Positions 56,434-64,000 of a stretch of DNA of 64,000 nucleotides are shown here, piece after piece. Position 1 is the stretch's first letter; each line of letters starts with the position of its first letter. Both the position numbers and the translations under genes were made by a program. The notes beneath the pieces are model-generated. The model ran no database searches and was not told the origin of the DNA. It worked only from the letters and a program-made list of their open reading frames with translations. The DNA comes from Bog-756 sp963828385. GTDB taxonomy: Bacteria; Actinomycetota; Acidimicrobiia; Acidimicrobiales; RAAP-2. The stretch is from the NCBI GenBank assembly GCA_963828385.1, contig CAWHEF010000002.1, positions 2,666,001 to 2,730,000 of the forward strand. Direction: 5' to 3'.

Positions 56434-58281
56434 GTGCCGGGCATGCCTGAGTACGAGTCCCACGACTACGACGTCATCATCGTCGGCGCCGGCGGCGCCG
56501 GCATGCGGGCAGCCATCGAGGCGCGGTCGCGTGGGTTGCGCACGGCCCTCGTCTGCAAGTCCCTTTTGGGCAAGGCACACACCGTGATGGCCGAGGGCGG
56601 AGTGGCTGCCGCCCTCGGAAACGTCTATCCCGAGGACAACTGGCAGGTCCACTTCCGCGACACCATGCGCGGCGGCAAGATGATGAACAACTGGCGGATG
56701 GCCCAGCTCCATGCCGAGGAGGCGCCCGACCGGGTCCGGGAGCTCGAGGAGTGGGGTGCGCTGTTCGACAGGACGAGGGACGGTCTGATGCTCCAGCGCG
56801 ACTTCGGCGGACACCGCTACGCCCGCCTGGCCCACGTCGGGGACCGCACCGGACTCGAGATCATCCGCACCCTCCAGCAGAAGGCGGTGGCCGACGGCAT
56901 CGACGTGTTCATGGAGGTGAAGGCGCTCCGCCTCCTGCGCGACGCGGAGGGCGTCGTCTCGGGCCTCGTCGGCTACTGGCGGCCGTCGGGGGAATTCGTC
57001 GTGTTCCGGGCAAAGGCCGTCGTGTTGGCCACCGGCGGCGTGGGCAAGAGCTGGCTCGTCACCTCGAACTCGTGGGAGTCGACCGGCGACGGCCACGCCA
57101 TGGCCCTGTGGGCGGGTGCCGACCTGATCGACATGGAGTGCGTGCAGTTCCATCCCACCGGGATGGTGTGGCCGCTCTCCGTGCGGGGCATCCTCGTCAC
57201 GGAGGGTGTCCGGGGCGACGGCGGGGTCCTGCGGAACTCCGAGGGCGACCGGTTCATGTTCGACTACATCCCGGCGATGTTCGCCGACGAGACGGCCGAC
57301 AGTGAGGCCGAGGCGGACAAGTGGTACGCCGACCATTCGGCCGGTCGGCGCCCGCCCGAGCTGCTTCCCCGCGACGAAGTGGCCAGGTCGATCAACAGCG
57401 AGGTGAAAGCGAACAGGGGCAGCCCCCACGGCGGCGTGTACCTGGACATCGCCTCGCGGCTCCCCGCCGAGGACATCCGGAGGCGCCTCCCGTCGATGTA
57501 CCACCAGTTCAAGGAGCTGGCCGGCGTCGACATCACCGCTGAGGCCATGGAGGTGGGGCCGACCTGCCACTACATCATGGGCGGGGTGCGTGTCGATGCC
57601 GAGACGGCGGCGACCGCCGCCCCCGGCCTGTTCGCCGCCGGCGAGGTAGCCGGCGGTATGCACGGGTCGAACCGCCTGGGCGGCAACTCGCTCTCCGATC
57701 TGCTCGTCTTCGGACGAAGGGCGGGCATCGGCGCCTCAGACTTCGCCACCGACCGCTTCGGGGACGTCGTGCTCGAGCGGGGCGAGATCGAAGCGGCCAT
57801 CGACGAAGCGACGGCGCCGTTCCACCGGGAGACGGGTGAGAACCCCTACCAGGTCCACCACGACCTGCAGTCCATGATGCAGAGCCTGGTCGGAATCATC
57901 CGCACCGGTTCCGAGCTCGAGGAGGCCATGGGCGAGCTCGAGGTCTTGGAAGACCGGGCAAAGAACATCTCTTTGTCCGGCGACCGCCGCTACAACCCGG
58001 GGTGGAACATGGTGACGGACCTGCCGTCCATGTTGAGCGTGTCCCGGTGCACGACCCTGGGTGCGATCAACCGCAAGGAGAGCAGGGGCGGCCACACCCG
58101 CGACGACTATCCCAAGCCCGACCCCGAGATGGGCAAAGTCAACTTCGCGCAACGGATCGAGGCGACCGGGTCGCACGACGGCGTGTGCGGGACACCGTCC
58201 ATCCGCACCATCACCGCCGCCGCCGAGCCGCTCCCGGTGATGCCGGACGATCTGCAGGAACTCTTCGAGGAGGCAACCTGA
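56434..58281 (+). CDS. sdhA: Succinate dehydrogenase/fumarate reductase flavoprotein
   Basis: 615 residues. FAD site IIVGAGGAGMRAA near the start; the flavin-linking His-region reads LGKAHTVMAEGGVAAALGN, consistent with covalent FAD; active-site motifs FHPTGMVW and GPTCHYIMGGVRVD; ending EVAGGMHGSNRLGGNSL. Start is GTG at 56434 or ATG at 56443. It lies 3 bases after sdhC and overlaps sdhB by one base. The complex sits on the inner membrane and passes electrons from succinate to menaquinone. Confidence 0.94.
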   Translation: MPGMPEYESHDYDVIIVGAGGAGMRAAIEARSRGLRTALVCKSLLGKAHTVMAEGGVAAALGNVYPEDNWQVHFRDTMRGGKMMNNWRMAQLHAEEAPDRVRELEEWGALFDRTRDGLMLQRDFGGHRYARLAHVGDRTGLEIIRTLQQKAVADGIDVFMEVKALRLLRDAEGVVSGLVGYWRPSGEFVVFRAKAVVLATGGVGKSWLVTSNSWESTGDGHAMALWAGADLIDMECVQFHPTGMVWPLSVRGILVTEGVRGDGGVLRNSEGDRFMFDYIPAMFADETADSEAEADKWYADHSAGRRPPELLPRDEVARSINSEVKANRGSPHGGVYLDIASRLPAEDIRRRLPSMYHQFKELAGVDITAEAMEVGPTCHYIMGGVRVDAETAATAAPGLFAAGEVAGGMHGSNRLGGNSLSDLLVFGRRAGIGASDFATDRFGDVVLERGEIEAAIDEATAPFHRETGENPYQVHHDLQSMMQSLVGIIRTGSELEEAMGELEVLEDRAKNISLSGDRRYNPGWNMVTDLPSMLSVSRCTTLGAINRKESRGGHTRDDYPKPDPEMGKVNFAQRIEATGSHDGVCGTPSIRTITAAAEPLPVMPDDLQELFEEAT

Positions 58282-59426
58282 TGGCCGAGCAGCCGGCGAC
58301 GGCCGAGACATCCCGGGAGGCGATGGCGTCCGGGGAGGCGGCACCCTCCGGGGAGGCGGTGTCCGGCGAGGCGGCACGGTCCGGCGAGGCGGTGGCTGCC
58401 ACGTCCGAAGCGGTCACCATGCGCGTGTGGCGGGGGGACGATACGGGCGGCGAGTTCGCCCAATACGTGTTGCCCGCCCAGGAAGGTGAGGTAGTCCTCG
58501 ACGTCATCCACCGGGTACAGGCGACCGAGGCCCCCGACCTGGCCTGCCGGTGGAACTGCAAGGCAGGCAAGTGCGGCTCGTGTTCTGCCGAGATCAACGG
58601 CATGCCCGCTCTCATGTGCATGACGAGGATGGACACGCTCCCGCCCGGCCAGCCGGTCACGGTGGCGCCCATGCGCACCTTCCCCGTCCTGCGCGACCTC
58701 GTCACCGACGTCTCGTTCAACTACGAGGTGGCCAAGCGGATCCCTCCCTTCGAGCCCCGGCCCAAGACGGCCGACGAGATGAAGGCGGGCGGCTATCGCA
58801 TGCAGCAGATCGACGTCGAGCGGAGCCAGGAGTTCCGCAAGTGCATCGAGTGCTACCTGTGTCAGGACGTCTGCCACGTCATCCGCGACCACGAGGAGAA
58901 CAAGACGGCGTTCGTCGGTCCTCGGTTCTTCATCCGCAATGCCGAGCTCGAGATGCACCCGCTCGACGTGAACGACCGGCGGGAGCTCCTCCGCCAGGAG
59001 CAGGGGCTGGGCAAGTGCAACATCACCAAGTGCTGCACCGAGGTGTGCCCCGAGCACATCAAGATCACCGACAATGCCATCATCCCGCTGAAGGAGCGGG
59101 TCGTGGACGCCTCCTACGATCCCGTCGCCTGGCTCGGGCGCAAGATCCTCAACCGGAGTGCGCCCAAGACCCCGGCCCAGGCGACGGTCGAGACGCCGGC
59201 GACCGGTCCCGCCGCCGTCCAGCCTCCCGGGCGCGTGCGCGGGATCCCGTTCCCGCGCCGCCGGTCGACCCGTTCGCCGGAACAGGGTCCGTCGCCGGAC
59301 GGCAGTACTGCTCCCACCGACTCGACCTCGCCGAGCGCCGCCAGGCCGGCGGGGGCACCGCCTGCGGCCTCCTCCACCGCCGATCCGGCTGCTCCTGTCA
59401 CCCCTTCCGACTCGGCTGACGGCTAG
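58281..59426 (+). CDS. sdhB: Succinate dehydrogenase iron-sulphur subunit with long tails
   Basis: 381 residues from ATG 58281. The [2Fe-2S] site has Cys 93, 98, 101 and 113 (CKAGKCGSC, LMC). The C-terminal domain has two Cys clusters, 188-198 (CIECYLCQDVC) and 246-256 (CNITKCCTEVCP), for the [3Fe-4S]/[4Fe-4S] centres. Unusual are an N-terminal extension of about 45 residues made of SGEA repeats and a C-terminal Pro/Ser/Ala-rich tail of about 90 residues; typical SdhB is about 250 residues. The tails may be disordered and exposed in the cytoplasm. Confidence 0.93.
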   Translation: MAEQPATAETSREAMASGEAAPSGEAVSGEAARSGEAVAATSEAVTMRVWRGDDTGGEFAQYVLPAQEGEVVLDVIHRVQATEAPDLACRWNCKAGKCGSCSAEINGMPALMCMTRMDTLPPGQPVTVAPMRTFPVLRDLVTDVSFNYEVAKRIPPFEPRPKTADEMKAGGYRMQQIDVERSQEFRKCIECYLCQDVCHVIRDHEENKTAFVGPRFFIRNAELEMHPLDVNDRRELLRQEQGLGKCNITKCCTEVCPEHIKITDNAIIPLKERVVDASYDPVAWLGRKILNRSAPKTPAQATVETPATGPAAVQPPGRVRGIPFPRRRSTRSPEQGPSPDGSTAPTDSTSPSAARPAGAPPAASSTADPAAPVTPSDSADG

Positions 59427-59463
59427 GACCGGCGGCAACGGTCGGTCGGCGGGCGCCCCTTCG

Positions 59464-59907
59464 ATGCCACGGTTCCTCAGTGACGAGTGGGTGGCGGCGT
59501 TCAACACCGCCCTCTCGGAGGTGGCTGTACCTGAACCCGGCCCCGACGCCAGCCTCTCCACCCGGTCGGGCCATTACACGATGGCCGAGGAGATCAGGAA
59601 CGCTCCGGAGGGAGCTGAGCGACTCATCCTCGAGGTGGCAGAGGGAGGCGCCGGTCTCCGCCGCGAACAGACGTCCGACGTCGGAGGCGACGACTCCGGG
59701 TCCACCGACCCAGCACCTGCCGATGTGACGATCACCCTCGCCTACGAGGATGCCCTGGCCCTCTCTACCGGCGAGCTGTCGGCGGCGGACGCGCTCAACG
59801 CCGGCAGGATACGGGTTCGGGGCGACCTGTCAGTGCTCATCGCCGCCGAACGGATGCTCGCCGCCGCCCGGGACGCGACGGCCGGACTCACCGGGACCGA
59901 GAACTGA
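59464..59907 (+). CDS. SCP2 sterol-binding-like domain protein
   Basis: 147 residues from ATG 59464. WVAAFNTALSEV at the start, ADVTITLAYEDALALSTGEL and LNAGRIRVRGDLSVLIAAER are the SCP2 core, which makes a hydrophobic ligand tunnel. Cytoplasmic. It lies 37 bases after sdhB and 2 bases before a VOC gene, so it may belong to the same transcript. Ligand unknown, possibly fatty acyl groups. Confidence 0.8.
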   Translation: MPRFLSDEWVAAFNTALSEVAVPEPGPDASLSTRSGHYTMAEEIRNAPEGAERLILEVAEGGAGLRREQTSDVGGDDSGSTDPAPADVTITLAYEDALALSTGELSAADALNAGRIRVRGDLSVLIAAERMLAAARDATAGLTGTEN

Positions 59908-59909
59908 CC

Positions 59910-60341
59910 GTGGACGTCCTGAGCGCGCGTACCATCATCCATCCTGCCGACCTCGACCGGTCCCTCGACTTCTACGGCTCCGTGCTCGACCTGGCCGTGG
60001 CCCGGCAGTTCGGTACCGGTCCCGGACGCGGGGTGGTCTTCTTCGCCGGCGGCGGGCTGATCGAAGTGGTGGGCACCGGCCCGACCCGACCGGGCGATCC
60101 GTTCGACCGAGGGCGGATGGCTCTGTGGTTGCAGGTTCGGGACGTGTCGACCACGTTGGACGAGCTGTCCAACAAGAACGTTCCCATCGCCAGAGCGGCC
60201 ACACTCGAGCCCTGGGGGCTCATAGAGGCGTGGATCGACGACCCCGATGGGATCCGGATCCATCTGGTGGAGGTGCCGCCTGATCACCCCCTCCGCAAGG
60301 ACCCGCGGGGAGCAGGGACCGATGGAGAGGACCCGTCATGA
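59910..60341 (+). CDS. VOC (glyoxalase/bleomycin-resistance-like) protein
   Basis: 143 residues from GTG 59910, two bases after the SCP2 stop. One VOC module: ARTIIHPADLDRSLDFYGSV at the start and WIDDPDGIRIHLVEVPPD at the end, with the metal-site Glu in LIEVVG and His/Glu in IHLVEV. It overlaps the next VOC gene by four bases (ATGA). Substrate unknown. Confidence 0.87.
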   Translation: MDVLSARTIIHPADLDRSLDFYGSVLDLAVARQFGTGPGRGVVFFAGGGLIEVVGTGPTRPGDPFDRGRMALWLQVRDVSTTLDELSNKNVPIARAATLEPWGLIEAWIDDPDGIRIHLVEVPPDHPLRKDPRGAGTDGEDPS

Positions 60342-60733
60342 GCGCTCCCCACCTCGTGGCCATCGACCATGTGCAACTGGCCATGCCGGCCGGTGGCGAG
60401 GAAGCAGCACAACGGTTCTACGAAGGGCTGTTGGGGCTCGTCCGGAAAGAGAAGCCGCCGGCGCTCGCCGCCCGGGGAGGGTGCTGGTTCGAGCGGGGCC
60501 CGGTCAAGGTTCACCTCGGCGTGGAGGAGGACTTCCGCCCGGCGAAGAAGGCCCACCCTGCTCTGGTGGTCGCCGACATCGACGGGCTCGTCCGCTCCCT
60601 CGAAGAAGCGGGTCACCCGGTCCGCGAGGCGGAGGAGGTGCCCGGCTCACCCCAGTGGTACGTGGACGACCCGTTCGGCAATCGGGTCGAACTGGTGCCC
60701 GCTAATCGCTTCAGGGCAGGATTAGGTGCGTGA
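60338..60733 (+). CDS. VOC (glyoxalase-like) protein
   Basis: 131 residues. VAIDHVQLAMPAGGEEAAQR opens the module (metal His in DHVQL) and YVDDPFGNRVELVPANR closes it (Glu in VELV). KVHLGVEEDFRPAKKAHPAL fits the ring-cleaving or epimerase-like branch. Coupled to the VOC gene before it, last gene of the sdh-SCP2-VOC run. Two tandem VOC proteins could form a heterodimer. Confidence 0.87.
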   Translation: MSAPHLVAIDHVQLAMPAGGEEAAQRFYEGLLGLVRKEKPPALAARGGCWFERGPVKVHLGVEEDFRPAKKAHPALVVADIDGLVRSLEEAGHPVREAEEVPGSPQWYVDDPFGNRVELVPANRFRAGLGA

Positions 60734-60820
60734 CTGGCCTGCTGAACGATCGTCGGCCGAGAAGATCGGAGCATCCCACCAGTCGAGTTCGGCGAGGACA
60801 CGGGGTCGGCCACGCTTCGA

Positions 60821-62356
60821 TCAGGTCATCGACGCGATGGGGTGTTTGGGTGGGTACTGACCGAACGTCACGAAGTGTTCTCTGATGCCGCTGGTGAAGG
60901 CGTCCACGTACGCCAGCTTGCGGATCATGTAGCTCCGCGACTCCTTCGGGTCGAGGTACAGGTTGTAGAGCCGGCCGTGGGAGTACTTCTGGGTGACACC
61001 CGTGAACCCCCCGAGGTTGAGGCAGTCCCGGTCGTCGTCGGACGTGGACGCGACCATGAACTTCCACTCACCCACTCTCAACGCGGAGAAGACGCTCGTC
61101 AGCCAGTAGTAGACGAACTTGCGGTTGGACTGCCCACCGGGCTCCAGCAGAAAGGATGTCTGGTCGACTCCGTCGATGTAGCGGTCCTCGGGAACCCGGT
61201 CTTCCGCACCGGCCAGGTGGAGGAGCGTGGCGAACAGGTCCATCTGGGAGAACAAGCCGTCGGTCACCTCGTCGGCGACGATCATCCCCGGCCACGTCAC
61301 GATGGCCGGGACACGCTGCCCACCTTCCCATGTCGAGCCTTTGGCGCTACGGAACGGTGAGTAGGCGGCGTCGGGCCAAGTCTCCATCTCCGGGCCGTTG
61401 TCCGACGACAGGAAGATCACGGTGTCGTCGAGCTGATCAGTGGCTTCGAGCTCAGCCACCAGGCGGCCGACGATGTCGTCCAGCTCGATGACCGTGTCCT
61501 TGTAGGGATGCTTGGCCGGCGACGTCCCGAGGAAGCGCTCGTGTGGGTAGTTGTCGAAGTGGGCGCCTCGGGTGCAGTGGTAGAGGAACCACGGACGGCG
61601 GTCCGCCGGAGCGCCCGCCGCCATACGACGTATGAACTCGAGCGAGTACTCAGCCCACCTGTTGTCGAGTTGCGAGAGCACGGGCAACGTGACCTCCTCC
61701 ACGTTCTCGGTCTCGCCCCCCCTGCTGGCGTGCACGAAGCACTTGTTGAACGGCAGGTTCTGCACCCACTTCGTGCGCTCGTCGCTGTAGACGATCTCGG
61801 GAAAGAAATTCGGGTCCCGCCATTCGGTGTACATGTCCGACACGGAGAGGAACCCGTAGAAGTCGTCGAACCCGACCTGCTGAGGCTGCGACTCTACGTT
61901 CTCGCCCATGTGCCACTTGCCCACCGCCTGGGTCACATACCCAGCCTCGGAGAGCAGTGCTGCCAGCGTCACCTCACCGTCGAGCCCTCCGGGCTGGCCG
62001 TACATCGGCGGACGGAGGAGCCCGTGACGCATCGGCAGTCGCCCGGTCATGATCGACGCTCTCGACGGTGTGCAAGACGGCTCCGAATAGCAGGAGGTGA
62101 GCAGCTTCCCCTGACGGGCGAGGCGGTCGATGTTAGGAGTAGGCGCGCCTACCGCCACACCGCCTCCATAGCAGCCGAAGTCGCCCCATCCGACGTCGTC
62201 GAAGAGGATCAGGAGCACGTTGGGTTGGCGATCCGAGTCCCTCCGGTACCGGTCGAGAGCCGCACCCGCCCGGTCCTCCTGCTCGGACAGGACGAAGCGC
62301 GGCTCGAGGTTGTTTCGGACTCGCGTGGTGGAGGCCACCACTGGATCGTGTGCCAT
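60821..62356 (-). CDS. Sulfatase family hydrolase
   Basis: 511 residues from ATG 62356 (an upstream ATG at 62410 adds 18). Metal site LFDDVGWGDFGCYGG (52 on), formylglycine motif CTPSRASIMTGR with Cys95 as the residue to be converted, GKWHMG and SSDNGPE. It ends in a typical arylsulfatase C-terminal subdomain. No signal peptide is visible, so it may be cytoplasmic. Maturation needs a formylglycine-generating enzyme, not present in the window. Substrate unknown. Confidence 0.92.
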   Translation of the reverse strand: MAHDPVVASTTRVRNNLEPRFVLSEQEDRAGAALDRYRRDSDRQPNVLLILFDDVGWGDFGCYGGGVAVGAPTPNIDRLARQGKLLTSCYSEPSCTPSRASIMTGRLPMRHGLLRPPMYGQPGGLDGEVTLAALLSEAGYVTQAVGKWHMGENVESQPQQVGFDDFYGFLSVSDMYTEWRDPNFFPEIVYSDERTKWVQNLPFNKCFVHASRGGETENVEEVTLPVLSQLDNRWAEYSLEFIRRMAAGAPADRRPWFLYHCTRGAHFDNYPHERFLGTSPAKHPYKDTVIELDDIVGRLVAELEATDQLDDTVIFLSSDNGPEMETWPDAAYSPFRSAKGSTWEGGQRVPAIVTWPGMIVADEVTDGLFSQMDLFATLLHLAGAEDRVPEDRYIDGVDQTSFLLEPGGQSNRKFVYYWLTSVFSALRVGEWKFMVASTSDDDRDCLNLGGFTGVTQKYSHGRLYNLYLDPKESRSYMIRKLAYVDAFTSGIREHFVTFGQYPPKHPIASMT

Positions 62357-62499
62357 GGATGAAGCCCCCAGTCGCCGGTGTGAGACGTGAAGGGCTGATG
62401 ATAACCACACTGATCGGTCGTCGAACCGGAGCGCGCGGTAGGTCGATCTCTGCCTCGAGGTACTCCCGATGACGACTGCCTTTCGACTAGAACTGTCTC

Positions 62500-63591
62500 G
62501 TGAGGCGGTTCCGGTCGATCACGACGAGTGTGACGACCGGCAAGAGCTCATCACTGCGGTCGCCGTACATGCTGGTTCTGTCTCTGGCCATCCTCGGGCT
62601 GGTCTTGGCAGCGTGCGGCAGCTCCTCCAGCTCCTCGTCATCAGCGCACCCCCACTCGATCGTCCAACTGGGTGATTCCGTCGCCTCGGGCGAGGGAACG
62701 CTGTACGGGTACTCCTACGACTCGACGAGCCAGCGATGGACGGGCGGCGACATCGACGCCGCCTGGCCAGGCCCGTACCCCCTCTGCCATGACTCGCCTT
62801 ATGCGTACGGCAACCTGGTGGCAGCAAGTCTGCACTCGGCGTTCTCCCAGTTTGCCTGTACCGGGTCGAGCTTCGAAAACGGCATCGTCGCGCCGCGGAC
62901 GAACTCCGGCCTGCTCCCTCAGACCCTGCGCCCTGCGCAGTTCGGCAACTGGTCGACCAAGTCCGATCTGAACGCCGCCTACGATGCGGCCCGTCCTGAT
63001 CTGGTCCTCGTCACTCTGGGCGCAGACGACGTCAAATTCTCCGACATCGTGCGGGCGTGCGTCGAGAGCAACCTGCTCCATACGACACCGTTGCCGTGCA
63101 CTACTGGTGATCCCGGGCCCACCGTGCAGACCGATTTCCTCGGACCGCTACCTGCGGTGCTCCACGATCTCGTCGTCCTCGCCGGTTGGATCGAAGCCCG
63201 TGGCGCCGCCGACCACAAGACACCGAAAGCCGTCTTCACGAACTACTTCAACCCGTTACCAGAGGGGAGGACCAGCTGTCCGGACAGCGACCTGTTGGCC
63301 ACGGCCCAGGTCCAGTACCTTTCCGCCCAGCTGAACCGGCTCAATCAAGGAATCCTTGAGACCATAAACGGATTGCACAAGTCCAACATCGAAGCGGTCG
63401 ACCTCTCGTCGGCCTTCGACGGCCATCGTTGGTGTTCGAAGGACCCGTGGGACTACGGGCTCTCCATCATCAGCCTCAGCAACCCGACGAGCCTTCTTTC
63501 AGCGGCGCCCTTCCATCCCACTCCGCAGGGACAGCGAAAGCTGGCCGAGTTGGTTGAGTCCTCCGTCCAGCGGATGTCCGCGAGTGGTTGA
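62500..63591 (+). CDS. SGNH/GDSL-type lipoprotein hydrolase
   Basis: 363 residues from GTG 62500, or 340 from ATG 62569, which starts the signal MLVLSLAILGLVLAACG with a clear lipobox (LAAC, Cys at residue 16). A poly-Ser linker follows, then block I VQLGDSVASGEG with the nucleophile Ser, the Asn/Gly block LGADDVKFSD and the final PFHPTPQGQRKLAE with the catalytic His. Cys residues (LCHDSP, FACTGS) may form disulphides. Cell-surface esterase or lipase of unknown substrate. Confidence 0.87.
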   Translation: MRRFRSITTSVTTGKSSSLRSPYMLVLSLAILGLVLAACGSSSSSSSSAHPHSIVQLGDSVASGEGTLYGYSYDSTSQRWTGGDIDAAWPGPYPLCHDSPYAYGNLVAASLHSAFSQFACTGSSFENGIVAPRTNSGLLPQTLRPAQFGNWSTKSDLNAAYDAARPDLVLVTLGADDVKFSDIVRACVESNLLHTTPLPCTTGDPGPTVQTDFLGPLPAVLHDLVVLAGWIEARGAADHKTPKAVFTNYFNPLPEGRTSCPDSDLLATAQVQYLSAQLNRLNQGILETINGLHKSNIEAVDLSSAFDGHRWCSKDPWDYGLSIISLSNPTSLLSAAPFHPTPQGQRKLAELVESSVQRMSASG

Positions 63592-63598
63592 CCGGCCG

Positions 63599-64000
63599 TC
63601 AGAGGGCGGCGATGGCCTCGTTGAAGGCGGACGACGGCCGCATGACCGCCTTCACGAGCTGGGAGTCGGGGCGGTAGTAGCCGCCGATGTCGACCGGTTC
63701 CCCCTGGACGGCGAGGAGCTCGTCCACGATGGTCTGCTCCTGGTCGGACAGGGCCTTGGCCAGTGGTGCGAAGACCGTGGCCAGTCCTTCGTCCTCGGTC
63801 TGGGCAGCGAGCTCCCGGGCCCAGTAGAGCGCCAGGTAGAAGTGGCTGCCCCGGTTGTCGATGCCACCCAGCTTCCGGGTCGGCGACTTGTCGGCTTCGA
63901 GGAATGTGCCCGTCGCCCGGTCGAGGGAGTCGGCGAGCACCCGGGCCGCCGCATTGCCGGCCAGGTCGGCCATGAGCTCGAAGCTCGCCGCCAGCGCGAG
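63599..64000 (-). CDS. icd: Monomeric NADP-dependent isocitrate dehydrogenase, C-terminal part
   Basis: The last 133 residues are visible; the gene continues past the window end. NKSPTRKLGGIDNRGSHFY-like region (KSPTRKLGGIDNRGSHFYLA), VQGEPVDIGGYYRPDSQLVK and MRPSSAFNEAIAAL are the conserved end of the 740-residue monomeric enzyme. It oxidises isocitrate to 2-oxoglutarate with NADP in the TCA cycle. An ATG at 63973 is internal. Confidence 0.93.
   Translation of the reverse strand, partial: LALAASFELMADLAGNAAARVLADSLDRATGTFLEADKSPTRKLGGIDNRGSHFYLALYWARELAAQTEDEGLATVFAPLAKALSDQEQTIVDELLAVQGEPVDIGGYYRPDSQLVKAVMRPSSAFNEAIAAL

Noticed and set aside
55393..57663. A 756-codon minus-strand open frame
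   Set aside because: Shadow of sdhC and sdhA, which have full family motifs on the plus strand.

Overview
The window reads as a high-GC actinobacterium (Actinomycetota). Evidence is two WhiB proteins, a DivIVA-domain protein, a UPF0182 membrane protein, a mycobacterial-type three-subunit succinate dehydrogenase with one large anchor, a monomeric isocitrate dehydrogenase, a DUF2342-type protein, and ATGA start/stop overlaps throughout. Having MreB together with WhiB and UPF0182 fits Acidimicrobiia or a relative. That placement is inference; there is no rRNA marker here.

Layout. (1) About 0-35.8 kb is an accessory, rearranged region made of small regulatory and transport modules: a cut-off sensor kinase, an ECF42 sigma with its DGPF partner, an ABC exporter facing a kinase/regulator pair with a flavin monooxygenase between them, an ECF sigma joined to a VOC-methyltransferase fusion, a TetR-ABC operon, ArsR-SRPBCC, MarR and TetR units, two hemerythrin genes, and a GntR(YtrA)-ABC operon. 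Mixed in are gene remnants (UvrA-like, LuxR, sorbosone dehydrogenase, alpha/beta hydrolase, ABC permease, histidine kinase), an IS21 remnant and a complete ISL3-type element with an 8-bp target duplication. (2) An initiator tRNA gene at 35.8-35.9 kb marks the border. (3) About 36-48.8 kb is a conserved-looking cell envelope and regulation block: UPF0182, a DivIVA/Mu-F-like protein, a PDZ-S16 (YlbL-like) protease, a HEAT-repeat protein, MreB, an HtrA-like protein without a catalytic triad, a DUF2342 protein without HExxH, and two WhiB genes around a formiminotransferase. (4) About 49-64 kb holds a secreted GH92 enzyme, a MoxR-AAA/VWA pair, the sdhCAB operon, an SCP2/VOC cluster, a sulfatase, an SGNH lipoprotein and the end of monomeric icd.

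Two things stand out. Single-base frameshifts are very common from 3 to 41 kb, including in genes expected to be functional (UPF0182, YlbL-like, DivIVA), and absent from 42 to 64 kb, so part of the apparent decay may be consensus error. Second, a family of structured repeats built on TGCATAGGGCA half-sites punctuates the accessory region, and a degraded tRNA-like sequence lies 8 kb from the intact initiator tRNA, next to two of these repeats. I saw no CRISPR array, rRNA, integrase or recognisable defence system.
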